From the NCBI RefSeq assembly GCF_900106045.1, contig NZ_LT629802.1:186001-250000 (forward strand): DNA of 64,000 nucleotides, in the 5' to 3' direction. This stretch comes from Pseudomonas mucidolens (GTDB lineage: Bacteria > Pseudomonadota > Gammaproteobacteria > Pseudomonadales > Pseudomonadaceae). The notes beneath the pieces were generated by a model. That model did no database searches. It was not told the DNA's origin and worked only from the letters and a program-made list of their open reading frames with translations. The position numbers and the translations under genes were made by a program. This document shows positions 53,689 through 62,586 of this stretch, one piece after another (within the stretch, counting starts at the first letter, position 1; each line of letters starts with the position of its first letter).

Positions 53689-55208
53689 AGGGAGTCCTCG
53701 CCTTCTTCTTGCAGGGCGTGCAGTTGCTGCGTGTTTTGCGTCAAGGCACCACGGGCCGCGAGTTCCTGTTGCAGCAGGCGCTGGCCTTCGGCGCGCTGGG
53801 CCGGCGGCAATTGTGCTTCCAACTGCGCGGCCAGTTCATTGGCTTGTGGTGTGTTTTGGGTTTTCGCCAATTGACTGAACACATAGGCATTCAGTGGGTC
53901 GGGCTTGGTGCCCTTGCCTTGGGAAAACAGCTGGGCGATGGCGAAGTCGGCGCTGTTCTGGCCGTTGCGTGCGGCGGTCAGCAAATGATCGAGTGCCTTC
54001 TGCGAGTAGACCTGGCCCAGGTAGCCACGGCGGTAGATCTGGCCGAGGTAGTAATCGGCGGCCACTTCCTGGCCCTGGGCCTTCTGGAAGTGCGCCTCGG
54101 CGGCCTTGGCATCGGCCGGGACCCACTTGCCTTCGTAGTAGAGCTTGCCGAGCAACAGTTCGGCGCGCGGTTGGTCGGCGGCGCGGCCGTTGTCCAGGTA
54201 CTTCATCATCTGGTCGACGTCGCCCATTTCGGGGAAGTCGTAGAGCAACTGCGCGAGGCTGACCCAGGCGGCCGGGTAGCCGGGAGCAATTTTTTCCAGC
54301 AGCGCCTGGGCGGTTTTTTCGTCAGGTGTGCCCACGTTCGCGTCGGCCAGCACACGGGCCACACTGTCCACCCGCTGTGCGGTGACGGTGCCACGGCTGT
54401 AGCCGGCGTCCAGTTGCTTGAGCAGCTCGGCTTGCTGCTCCGGCTGCTGGCGTTTCTGGTAGACGGTGGCCAGCTCGACGTAGCAGATATCAGTGCTGTT
54501 CAGCGCCGCCTTGCAGATTTTCTCGACGTCATCCAGGTGTTGATCGTAGGTGCCCTGGGTGCGGTACAGCAGCACTTGCGCCAGGCCCGCTTCCGGATAA
54601 CCGGCGTTGCGCCAGGTGTCGATCTGCTGCTGGGCGTTGATGCTCGGGAAATTATGCGGGTATTGCAGATACAGCATTGCCAGCGGGATCAGGGTGTTGC
54701 CTTGGCCATTGGCAAAAGCCTTTTTCAACAGGTTTTCGGCTTCATGGTGTTCGGCTTCGGTGGCGCCGGGCTTGGCCACCAGCAGGCGACCCAGGCGTGC
54801 CTGGGCGCGGGGCGAGATATCGGCGGCCGCGCGGTAGGTGGCTTCGGCCTGCTTGATCTGCGCCGGGTCGCGGCTGCCGACCTGGATGTCTGCCATGCCG
54901 ACCTGGGCTTCGCTGTAACCCAGCTCCGCCAATTGCTGGTAGTTCTGCGCGGCGGTGGCGGTGTCGCCACGCTTGAGCGCTTCATTGGCCAGGCGTTGAT
55001 CAGGCAGGCCGGCGCAACCGGCCAGGCTGACCGCAAGGGCCAGCAACGCTACAGGTCTGATGTGGGAGCGGGCCTTTGTGGGCGCTGGCTTGCCTGCGAT
55101 GCGGGCGACTCGGTTTGGCTGAGGTACCGAGTCGATGCAATCGCGGGCAAGCCCGGCTCCTACAGAATCGGGCTCCCACAGGGATTGTGGTGATTTTAGA
55201 TTTTCCAT
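53685..55208 (-). CDS. algK: AlgK, outer-membrane TPR/Sel1 lipoprotein with a REP element inside its signal region
   Basis: 507 aa from the ATG at 55208, three bp after alg44 with gcaggtct upstream. The body consists of Sel1-type TPR repeats ([45 protein letters not shown]). The lipobox SLAGC places the lipid cysteine at residue 65 instead of the usual 20-25, because codons 10-50 are encoded by a 120-bp REP doublet (55061-55180). No other in-frame start codon precedes the hydrophobic stretch. AlgK localises AlgE and scaffolds the periplasmic complex. Whether the long n-region still allows lipidation is open. Confidence 0.93.
   Translation of the reverse strand: MENLKSPQSLWEPDSVGAGLARDCIDSVPQPNRVARIAGKPAPTKARSHIRPVALLALAVSLAGCAGLPDQRLANEALKRGDTATAAQNYQQLAELGYSEAQVGMADIQVGSRDPAQIKQAEATYRAAADISPRAQARLGRLLVAKPGATEAEHHEAENLLKKAFANGQGNTLIPLAMLYLQYPHNFPSINAQQQIDTWRNAGYPEAGLAQVLLYRTQGTYDQHLDDVEKICKAALNSTDICYVELATVYQKRQQPEQQAELLKQLDAGYSRGTVTAQRVDSVARVLADANVGTPDEKTAQALLEKIAPGYPAAWVSLAQLLYDFPEMGDVDQMMKYLDNGRAADQPRAELLLGKLYYEGKWVPADAKAAEAHFQKAQGQEVAADYYLGQIYRRGYLGQVYSQKALDHLLTAARNGQNSADFAIAQLFSQGKGTKPDPLNAYVFSQLAKTQNTPQANELAAQLEAQLPPAQRAEGQRLLQQELAARGALTQNTQQLHALQEEGEDSL
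55061..55180. repeat. 120-bp REP doublet (REPIN) inserted in frame within algK
   Basis: Bounded by perfect 9-bp inverted ends tgtgggagc and gctcccaca. Inner inverted segments include ggcttgcctgcgat and atcgcgggcaagcc. Length 120 is a multiple of three. Deleting it in silico joins codon 9 to AGA-CCT (original codons 51-52) and restores a 25-residue lipoprotein signal peptide. Confidence 0.88.
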
Positions 55209-55210
55209 GG

Positions 55211-56392
55211 TTACAGACCTGCAGCCATGGCTTTATCGATCAGCCAGTTCAGGGACGGGCCACGGTCGCTGGTGACTTCCACCGGGCGCCCGGCGTAAAC
55301 GCTATCCAGCGGTGCATCGGGCTTGATCTGCACGCGGATGTCGGAGGACAGGTCAGCGCTGTTGAGGCTGGTGCTGCTGACGATGGTGCCGGTGCGTACC
55401 TGATCTTCATCCGCTACCTGGAAGCTCACGGCAGTACCCGGACGGACATCGGCAAACTGGCGATAGGTGAAGCGTGCCTCGACATTGGCCTGGCTGCCGC
55501 GTGGCACCAGTTGGAAGATCACGTCGCCTTTGCTGGCGTATTGACCGTCAGCCACCAGTTGCTGCGCCACGACGCAATCGCAGGGCGAAGTCAGGGTGCC
55601 GGTCATTTGCTTGCCGAACAACTCTTCAACCTTGGCCGGCTGCAACTGATCCTCGTCCAGATGGCCCTTGAGCACGTCGAGCATGCTGGTGCTGAAGGTC
55701 GCCAGCGGCGCGCCCTTGGCCGCGACGCCGTTGTCTTTGATCAGGCTTTGCACCGTGCCGTCGCGGGGCATGGTCACGTTCATTCCGGGTACGCTCACCA
55801 GGCCGGCTTGGGCGTGACTGACGAAGTACATGCCATACACTGATTTGAAGATGAAACCGAACGCCGCCAGGCCTACCAGGAAGATCGCCAGGCTGAACGT
55901 CACTGCGCGCAGGCGACCGAACACGCTCATGCCGCTGCCGCCGTCCTTGACCTTGCGCGCCTTGGTGAAGTTATCCCGCTGCAGCGTCGCCAGCACGTCG
56001 CCCATGGTCACGATGTCGCCGGACAGGTGCGAGGTGATCAGGTGGCGCAGGGTGGAGATGTCCTGGGCGTCGAGGTTCTGGAACTGGCAACCGGTACGGC
56101 CGGTCTGGCGGTCGTGGGAGCGCACCATCAACTCGACGTCCATGGCCAGGCCCAGGTTGTCGATCACAAACTGCAACCGAGCCTTATGCACATCGCCGAC
56201 CTTCAGCGGTTGCTGGGCAGCGTTAAAGGCCAGGCCGCCAGCGGACAGGTCGATGACCCGGACTTCCATGGGCGTGCGGTCGGCGCCGAAGAAGCGCAGT
56301 CTGGCTGGGATCTTGACCCGGGCGTGTTGGCGCTGGGCTTCGGATTCGTGGACGACGTTGGCGTTTACAGGAGGGTTCATTGGGCTATTCAT
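55211..56392 (-). CDS. alg44: Alg44, c-di-GMP-binding PilZ protein of alginate polymerisation
   Basis: 393 aa. The N-terminal PilZ domain (about 15-120) has RxxxR in QRQHARVKIP and DLSAGG as the D/NxSxxG motif, both needed to bind c-di-GMP. One membrane helix follows (about 165-190, FSLAIFLVGLAAFGFIF). The periplasmic part resembles membrane fusion proteins (ARFTYRQFADVRPGTAVSF). It activates Alg8 on binding c-di-GMP. It lies 38 bp after alg8. Confidence 0.95.
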   Translation of the reverse strand: MNSPMNPPVNANVVHESEAQRQHARVKIPARLRFFGADRTPMEVRVIDLSAGGLAFNAAQQPLKVGDVHKARLQFVIDNLGLAMDVELMVRSHDRQTGRTGCQFQNLDAQDISTLRHLITSHLSGDIVTMGDVLATLQRDNFTKARKVKDGGSGMSVFGRLRAVTFSLAIFLVGLAAFGFIFKSVYGMYFVSHAQAGLVSVPGMNVTMPRDGTVQSLIKDNGVAAKGAPLATFSTSMLDVLKGHLDEDQLQPAKVEELFGKQMTGTLTSPCDCVVAQQLVADGQYASKGDVIFQLVPRGSQANVEARFTYRQFADVRPGTAVSFQVADEDQVRTGTIVSSTSLNSADLSSDIRVQIKPDAPLDSVYAGRPVEVTSDRGPSLNWLIDKAMAAGL

Positions 56393-56430
56393 GGCGGTGT
56401 AATTCCTCAGTTAATTCAGGCTTGGCAGGG

Positions 56431-57900
56431 TCAGACCATCATCAGCAACACGGCGACAAAAATGCTGCCGGCGGAGAAGGTCATGGTCCGAGACGACCAG
56501 GTGTTGAACCAACGTTGAAAGCTGGCCAAATCGCGGGTCAGTTTGGTGTCCTGGCGGGTCCAGGACTGTTGATCAAGACGGAAGAACACGTAGATTTTCA
56601 CCAGCGCGCCCATGATCTGGTTGTAATAGAGAATCATCGGGTAGGCCGGGCCGATCGTGTGGCCGGAACACGACAGCAACAGGGTCAGAATCAAGCGTGT
56701 GATGCCGATCCACAGCAGGTAGACGAGGATGAACGCACCGCCGTATTTGAAGGTGGCGATGATCGCGACCGTCAGGCCCAGCAGCGACGTCCACATCGAC
56801 ACGCGCTGATCGAACAGCACCACGCTGGTGAAGGCGCCGAGGCGTTTGACGCCCAGGCCCAGGGCTCGGGAGTTCTGGCGCAGGTTGTTGCCGTACCAGC
56901 GGAACATCAGCTTGCGGCTGGCTTTGATAAAGCTCTTTTCCGGTGGGTGTTCGACGGTGTGGATCGCCGCGTCCGGCACGTAGAACGTGTCGTAGCCCAG
57001 CCGCATCAGGCTGAACCAACTGGACTTGTCATCCCCGGTGAGGAACTTGAAACGGCCCAGGCGCCAGTGCTGCAGCGAGTCGCTTTCCACGTCGGCGATA
57101 AAGCCGGGGTCGGTGACCACACTGGCGCGGAACACCGACATGCGTCCGGTCATGGTCAATACGCGCTTGGACAGGGCCATGGAGCACATGTTGATGTGGC
57201 GTTGGGCGAAGCGCAGTTTGTGCCATTCGCTCATGATGTAGCCACCGCGCACTTCGCAGAACTCGTTGGTTGTCAGCCCGCCGACATTACCGAACAGTTG
57301 GAACCACGGCACGGTCTTGCGCACCACGCCTTCGGCGAGCACGGTGTCGCCATCGATCACCGCCACGACGGCGCGGTCGTCCGGCAAGTGGCGCGAGATG
57401 GCACGGAAACCGAAGGCCAGGCCGTCGCGCTTGCCGGTGCCGGCGATGCGCACAAAGTCCAGCTTCACGTGATCTGGAGGGTTGAGCTTTTCCCAGAGGC
57501 TCTTGACCAGCAGCTCATCGGACATTTCCACCAGCGAGCAGACCACGGTGGTGGGGAAACCACATTCGATCGCCTCGCGAATCACCGAGCTGTAGACCTG
57601 GGCGGTGGTCAGCGCGTCGATACGGAAGCTGGTGACCATCAGGAACACATGAGACGGGTCGGCTGTCTTGCCCAGCTTGCGCACTTTGCGCCGCAGGTGC
57701 GGGTAAACCACGTACAGGAACAGCATGCCGCGCACAAAATGGATGGCACCCATCGAGTAGCGCCAGATGCCGACGGCGCCAATCAGGAAAATGAAATGCT
57801 TCGATTCGGAGTCGAATGTACTCGCCGGCAACATCAGGGCAAGGCACATCAAAAGCCCCAGAAACAGTAGCCAGCCAGTCGCTTGGTTTAGCCTTTGCAT
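56431..57900 (-). CDS. alg8: Alg8, inner-membrane mannuronan synthase (GT2)
   Basis: 489 aa from the ATG at 57900; an in-frame ATG at 57912 is an alternative and neither has a strong ribosome site. N-terminal helices (about 8-60) and C-terminal helices (about 370-489) flank a GT2 domain with [11 protein letters not shown] (DxD-type), a later acidic motif in [10 protein letters not shown], and [14 protein letters not shown]. It polymerises mannuronate from GDP-mannuronate. Confidence 0.95.
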   Translation of the reverse strand: MQRLNQATGWLLFLGLLMCLALMLPASTFDSESKHFIFLIGAVGIWRYSMGAIHFVRGMLFLYVVYPHLRRKVRKLGKTADPSHVFLMVTSFRIDALTTAQVYSSVIREAIECGFPTTVVCSLVEMSDELLVKSLWEKLNPPDHVKLDFVRIAGTGKRDGLAFGFRAISRHLPDDRAVVAVIDGDTVLAEGVVRKTVPWFQLFGNVGGLTTNEFCEVRGGYIMSEWHKLRFAQRHINMCSMALSKRVLTMTGRMSVFRASVVTDPGFIADVESDSLQHWRLGRFKFLTGDDKSSWFSLMRLGYDTFYVPDAAIHTVEHPPEKSFIKASRKLMFRWYGNNLRQNSRALGLGVKRLGAFTSVVLFDQRVSMWTSLLGLTVAIIATFKYGGAFILVYLLWIGITRLILTLLLSCSGHTIGPAYPMILYYNQIMGALVKIYVFFRLDQQSWTRQDTKLTRDLASFQRWFNTWSSRTMTFSAGSIFVAVLLMMV

Positions 57901-57929
57901 ATTTGCATCCATCGCAGTGGAGAGGGGCT

Positions 57930-57995
57930 GCAAGTTGCAAGCTTCAAGCGGCAAGATAAGCGCTTCTAACTTGCCGCTTGCAGCTTGAAACTTGC
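57930..57995. repeat. REP-like 26-bp inverted repeat between algD and alg8
   Basis: Arms 57930-57955 and 57970-57995 pair at 24 of 26 positions around a 14-bp loop (gcaagttgcaagc... with ...gcttgaaacttgc). This sequence type differs from the GTAGGAGC REPs. A strong hairpin in the mRNA just upstream of alg8 could stall or stabilise the transcript. Confidence 0.85.
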
Positions 57996-58008
57996 CGCTG
58001 CTCTTGCG

Positions 58009-59325
58009 TTACCAGCAAATACCTTCGGTACGGCCGTTGACGTTGGTGGCCTTGGTCATGAAGCCCACCAGGTCGATCACTTGCTTGCCGTGCGGTGCGT
58101 TTTGCGCCAGGGCACGGAACTTCTCGTCGCGGTTGCCGAGAATGATCACGTCGGAGTGATTGATCACGGCGTCGAAGTCCGAATTGAGCAGGGACGACAC
58201 GTGGGGGATTTTCCCTTCGATGTAATCCTTGTTTGCGCCGTGGACACGAGCGTATTCGACGTTGCTGTCGTAGATGCTCAGGTCGAAGCCCTTGCCGATC
58301 AGCATTTCCGCCAACTCCACCAGCGGGCTTTCGCGCAGGTCATCGGTACCGGCCTTGAAACTCAGGCCCAGCAGGGCGACTTTGCGTTTGTCGTGGCTGG
58401 AAACGATATCGAAGGCGTTTTGCACCTGGGACTCGTTACTGCGCATCAGCGAGTTCAGCAGTGGGGCTTCGACGTCCAGGGAACCGGCGCGGTAAGTCAG
58501 GGCACGCACGTCCTTGGGCAGGCAGGAACCCCCGAAGGCAAAACCTGGGCGCATGTAGTACTGGGACAGGTTGAGGGTCTTGTCCTGGCATACCACGTCC
58601 ATCACTTCACGACCGTCGACGCCGACAGCCTTGGCAATGTTGCCGATCTCGTTGGCGAACGTCACTTTGGTAGCGTGCCAGACGTTGCAGGTGTACTTGA
58701 TCATCTCGGCGACGGCGATGTCCTTGCGGATGATTGGCGCGTCGAGCTCTTCGTACAGCGATTGCAGTACATCGCCGGAAGCGCTGTCGAACTCGCCGAT
58801 AACGGTCATCGGTGGCAAATCATAGTCGGCGATGGCGGTGCTTTCGCGCAGGAATTCGGGGTTGACCGCGACGCCGAAATCGACACCGGCTTTCTTGCCG
58901 GAGCAGTCTTCGAGAATCGGGATGACCACATTGGCCACGGTGCCGGGCAATACGGTGCTGCGCACCACGATGGTGTGGCGAGTGGCCTTGTCGCGCAACA
59001 CAAAACCAATCTCGCGACACACCGATTCGATGTAGTTGAGTTCCAGGTCGCCGTTCTTCTTGCTCGGCGTGCCGACGCAAATCATCGACAGGTCGGTGTC
59101 ACGAATCGCTTCGGCGAAGTTGGTGGTGCCGCGCAGTCGGCCGGTCTGAATACCCTGGCTCAACAGCTCACCCAGGCCCGGTTCAACGATGGGGGATTTA
59201 CCCGCATTGATCAGGTCGATTTTTTCCTTGGAGATGTCCACGCCGACCACGTCGTGGCCCCGTGCAGACAAGCAACCGGCACAGACTGCGCCAACGTAAC
59301 CCAAACCAAATATGCTGATGCGCAT
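58009..59325 (-). CDS. algD: AlgD, GDP-mannose 6-dehydrogenase
   Basis: 438 aa. The NAD motif is ISIFGLGYVGAVCAGCL at residues 3-19. VNPEFLREST, KYTCNVWHATKV and the catalytic cysteine in FAFGGSCLPKDVRAL follow. The C-terminal UDP/GDP-binding domain contains GLSFKAGTDDLRESP. It oxidises GDP-mannose to GDP-mannuronate, the committed step of alginate synthesis, and is the first gene of the operon. Confidence 0.97.
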   Translation of the reverse strand: MRISIFGLGYVGAVCAGCLSARGHDVVGVDISKEKIDLINAGKSPIVEPGLGELLSQGIQTGRLRGTTNFAEAIRDTDLSMICVGTPSKKNGDLELNYIESVCREIGFVLRDKATRHTIVVRSTVLPGTVANVVIPILEDCSGKKAGVDFGVAVNPEFLRESTAIADYDLPPMTVIGEFDSASGDVLQSLYEELDAPIIRKDIAVAEMIKYTCNVWHATKVTFANEIGNIAKAVGVDGREVMDVVCQDKTLNLSQYYMRPGFAFGGSCLPKDVRALTYRAGSLDVEAPLLNSLMRSNESQVQNAFDIVSSHDKRKVALLGLSFKAGTDDLRESPLVELAEMLIGKGFDLSIYDSNVEYARVHGANKDYIEGKIPHVSSLLNSDFDAVINHSDVIILGNRDEKFRALAQNAPHGKQVIDLVGFMTKATNVNGRTEGICW

Positions 59326-60079
59326 CGCATTTACCTCTGTATTAAATCATGCCATTAGAAGGCGGAGTTCATGTTTTAAAGCGTCACTCAGGCACCGGAA
59401 AGTTCAGCGAATAAACGCCGATCTACCCTGTGCAGGCATACTTAAAGTCGAGTGACTAACTAATGCACTCAAGTTGTGCGCAACGTGGCCTTATTATTGG
59501 GGCCTGCCCTGAAATGCAGCCGGCCTTCCTGGAGGGAAGAACCTGGCGCCAGTGTTGCAAGGACTTTGAATTCACTAAAAAATCATGAAAATCAATTGCT
59601 TGAATTAAATCACTGACCCATTTAGGGGGGGGCTCAGCCTTGGCCTTATAGGAGATAGCAATAAACTGTTATCGCCTGCCCTCAACTAAACGCTGATGTT
59701 TTGACCGCGGAGTAAAAGTTGATATGGCAACTTAGTTACTGACCGGTGGTCACCGTGTAAGTCATCTCGTACGAACACAGAGATAATCGTTACGGGTGGT
59801 ATGAGCGGCACCTGGGGACATAGTTCCTAGCCGCTCATCCTGTTTTCAGAAAATTCTTGAAATATTAGGCTAGATGGCACTAGTGCTATATTGATAGCAC
59901 TTGTTATTTTAACGTGTAGTTATAGGGGGTTCAGCGGGAGTTATAGTTTTGTGCCACTACTGTTTGAAAAAAATGGTGCCACTATGAAAAAACTGACGAA
60001 TGTCCAGTGAAGGAATAGTCGTCAAATCTGAATAATTATTTTTGGCGTCAAATTGCTGACGATTTGCACGGCGTCGGGG
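59326..60079 (-). promoter_or_regulatory. Long upstream control region of algD
   Basis: About 750 bp with no supported gene and lower GC than its surroundings. It holds a perfect 8-bp palindromic hairpin (59882-59889 and 59894-59901), overlapping a 10-bp palindrome (59877-59886), and a direct repeat gtgccacta at 59951 and 59976. One weak AlgR-like site on the minus strand (59995-60003, 7 of 9 to CCGTTCGTC) is seen. The region resembles in length the far-upstream control zone known for algD of P. aeruginosa. Confidence 0.6.
59690..59721 (-). promoter_or_regulatory. Possible algD promoter (AlgU-like)
   Basis: On the minus strand CAACTT (59721-59716) is followed by a spacer ending in AAAACATC. 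This recalls the P. aeruginosa algD promoter, and the predicted start, about 360 bp upstream of algD, agrees with the distance known there. The -35 has one mismatch and the spacing is longer than ideal, so this rests mainly on position. Confidence 0.3.
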
Positions 60080-60133
60080 GTAAATCCGAGTCGCTCCCGA
60101 CGCAGCCTCGCTGGCGCTCGACAGCTGCTACGG
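60080..60133. repeat. Degenerate REP-type element upstream of algD
   Basis: On the minus strand the sequence cgtagcagctgtcgagcgcc...gaggctgcgtcgggagcgac matches by eye a common pseudomonad REP type (GTAGCAGCTG...GAGGCTGCG). It is imperfect and sits between yaaA and the algD control region. Confidence 0.55.
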
Positions 60134-60197
60134 GAGGTCCAGGATAACCACGACTCGACACTTGCACTGGGGCAGCGTCGACAGGAAAGGCGGCGCT

Positions 60198-60977
60198 TTA
60201 TTGCGGTGCGTGATCGCGCAGGAACACCAGATTATCCGGCTTGGACTGCTCGGCATTGAAGCGATAGCCCTGCACATTGAACTGTGTGAGCTGGGCCGGA
60301 TCATTGATGCGTTCTTCAATCACAAACCGGCTCATCATGCCCCGGGCTTTCTTGGCGTAGAAGCTGATGATCTTGTACTGGCCGTTTTTCAGGTCCTTGA
60401 ACTCGGTGTTGATGATCCGCGCCTTCAGGCTCGGTCGCTTGACGGCCGAAAAGTACTCGTTGGAGGCCAGGTTAAGCAGTACGTCGTCGCCTTGTTCGGC
60501 GAGCGCTTCGTTCAACCATTCGCTGATACGGCTGCCCCAGAAGGCGTACAGGTCCTTGCCACGGGCATTCGCCAATCTGGTGCCCATCTCCAGGCGATAC
60601 GGCATCATCAGGTCCAACGGGCGCAGCAAGCCATACAGGCCCGAGAGCATCCGCAGGTGTTGTTGGGCGTAGCTGAAGTCGGCGTCGGTGAAGGTCTGGG
60701 CATTCAGGCCCGTGTAGACGTCGCCCTTGAAGGCCAGCAGCGCCTGTTTGGCGTTGGCCGGCGTGAATGCAGGTGTCCAGCTGCCAAAACGCGCGGCGTT
60801 GAGGCCGCCAATCTTGTCGGAAACATGCATCAGTTGGCTGATTTGCGCCGGAGTCAGCTCGCGCAGTTGTTCGATCAGTTCCTGGGAGTGATCGAGGTAT
60901 TGCGGCTGGGTGAAACGTGCGGTGGCCGGCGGGGTCTCAAAATCGAGGGTTTTGGCGGGGGAAATCACCATCAGCAT
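60198..60977 (-). CDS. yaaA: Peroxide stress protein YaaA (DUF328)
   Basis: 259 aa from the ATG at 60977 (aggagaca upstream). The family opening [14 protein letters not shown] is intact, followed by [37 protein letters not shown] and a C-terminal [16 protein letters not shown]. In E. coli YaaA limits free iron and oxidative DNA damage under hydrogen peroxide. It reads away from the algD control region toward lower coordinates. Confidence 0.93.
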   Translation of the reverse strand: MLMVISPAKTLDFETPPATARFTQPQYLDHSQELIEQLRELTPAQISQLMHVSDKIGGLNAARFGSWTPAFTPANAKQALLAFKGDVYTGLNAQTFTDADFSYAQQHLRMLSGLYGLLRPLDLMMPYRLEMGTRLANARGKDLYAFWGSRISEWLNEALAEQGDDVLLNLASNEYFSAVKRPSLKARIINTEFKDLKNGQYKIISFYAKKARGMMSRFVIEERINDPAQLTQFNVQGYRFNAEQSKPDNLVFLRDHAPQ

Positions 60978-61138
60978 GAAGTTGTCTCCTGGAATCATGG
61001 CGTGTAGCGTGGGCGCGATTCTAGGGGGTTGGGCGGTTTGACTCCACCTATGATGGTGATAGGCGCTATTCGCCCGGCCCCATCCTCCCGACCCAATCAG
61101 CTATAGTCCCCGGCGCCCCTGACGATGGAGACCACCCC

Positions 61139-62263
61139 GTGCGCATCGCACTCCTGTTATCCGCCTGCCTGTTCAGCCTGGCCACCCAGGCCGCCCCGCT
61201 GAACGTAGCCAGCCTGGACCGCACTACCTGGCCCGAACAATTCACCAGTCCCGCACTGTTCGACGTCGCTTCCCGCGCGGAAATCCTGATGTTCGCCCAC
61301 GCGTTGCTGACCACCGAAACCCTCGACGAGTCCACCCTCAAGCAGCGGCTGGGCCTGAAAATCATCAACCAGGCCGCTATCGCCGAACTGCGCCGGCAAC
61401 TGTGGAAACGCTTGCTGGAAAACTACAATTTCGCTCAGCAAAGCTGCGAGCAAGACGCCTCATTCTGCTACCTGGTGGAAAACCTCGAGGACCTGCGTGA
61501 ACAAGCCGGCAAGTTCGAAGTCAGCGACAATTCTTTCTATATAGGCTGGGCCGGCCCCAGCCGTGATTTCCATGAACGCTACCTGGACGAATTACTGCGC
61601 AAGGCCGCGCTGTTCCCGCAGATCAGCAGCGAGGTCGCCCGTTTCGGCGAGCACGAGCGCAACGGTGATGAACTCAATGACCGTATGTTCCTCCTGACTT
61701 TCGACAGCGGCCCGACCGCGAGCGGTGGCCCTACCGATTGGCTCACCGACTACCTGCGCAAGCAAAAGATGAACGCGATCTTCTTCGTCTTGGGCAACAG
61801 CCTGCAGACGCGGGTCGAGAAGAACCCCTCGACGGACGTGCAGGCGTTGTATCAAGGGCAATGCGTCGGTATTCAGGGGTGGCAGTATCGCTCCCACAGC
61901 CATTGGGTCGACTGGCAGTCGTCGATTACCCGCAGCGCGTCGCTGACCCAGAACCTGTTGCCCGAAAACTACCTGCCGTTGTTCCGCCCGCCCTACGGCC
62001 AGCGGCGTTCTGACAGCCAGGGTTTTTTCCAGTCGCAGGGGTTGCAGGTGGCGTTATGGGATATCGATTCGCAGGATGAGCCGGGGTTGCTCAAGGCGCA
62101 GGAGTCGGCCAATCGGGTGCTGACCTTGATGCTGCTGTGGCGGCGCGGGGTGATCCTGTTTCACGACTCGCAGGACACAGCCCAGGCGGCGCTACTCTGG
62201 TTGTTGCACGCGACAGCGCAAAGTGGGCTGGGCTGGCAGGATTGCCGGCAAGCGTTTCGCTGA
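61139..62263 (+). CDS. Exported polysaccharide deacetylase-like (NodB-fold) protein
   Basis: 374 aa from a GTG at 61139 (ggag upstream). The signal peptide ends in TQAA (about residue 19). An N-terminal helical part (about 20-175) precedes a NodB-like domain: FLLTFDSGPTASGGPTDWL-type motif 1 (here TFDSGPT, where the usual TFDDGP has Ser for the second Asp), NAIFFVLGN, SHSHWVDW, LFRPPYGQRRSD and VILFHD. The D-to-S change in motif 1 affects a catalytic/metal position, so activity is uncertain. The substrate is unknown; nearness to the alginate operon is suggestive only. Confidence 0.85.
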   Translation: MRIALLLSACLFSLATQAAPLNVASLDRTTWPEQFTSPALFDVASRAEILMFAHALLTTETLDESTLKQRLGLKIINQAAIAELRRQLWKRLLENYNFAQQSCEQDASFCYLVENLEDLREQAGKFEVSDNSFYIGWAGPSRDFHERYLDELLRKAALFPQISSEVARFGEHERNGDELNDRMFLLTFDSGPTASGGPTDWLTDYLRKQKMNAIFFVLGNSLQTRVEKNPSTDVQALYQGQCVGIQGWQYRSHSHWVDWQSSITRSASLTQNLLPENYLPLFRPPYGQRRSDSQGFFQSQGLQVALWDIDSQDEPGLLKAQESANRVLTLMLLWRRGVILFHDSQDTAQAALLWLLHATAQSGLGWQDCRQAFR

Positions 62264-62586
62264 AATGACTGGAGGCCCGGCCCTGTTGGGGCTGAGGCTT
62301 TTCCGGGGCGAAAATGCGTTGAAATTTGATACAGGCGGACTTCCGACTTTAACGGGGTCATGCCCCCGCGCCTAGTGCTATTCGTCATCCTGAAAAATAA
62401 ACTTCAAAAAAGCGTCAAAGTGCTTTTTCCTGTCATGGGTTTTGCGGTATTACGAAGTCAGATCGCCGAAACCTGCAACACAGGTGGCGTCTTCCAGGAC
62501 TCCCTCCGTGGTGTGTTCGGCGGTCGAATCGAGGCGCAGCACTGTCGTGGTATTGCGTCGACTGGCTCCCACAAAGGTGACCGAGT
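62264..62586. other. Intergenic stretch without a supported gene
   Basis: 323 bp between the deacetylase-like and PhoH genes. Short ORFs here have no ribosome site or family pattern. A weak hairpin (acctg/caggt with cgcc/ggcg at about 62465-62491) is the only structure noticed. Confidence 0.5.

Noticed and set aside
59400..59405. GAACTT on the minus strand 75 bp upstream of algD as an AlgU -35 box
   Set aside because: No TCnnA -10 element lies at 16-17 bp.
59940..59990. Sigma-54 promoter for algD (two TGGCAC motifs on the minus strand)
   Set aside because: Neither is followed at the right distance by the -12 element TTGC, so the match is to half of the consensus only.
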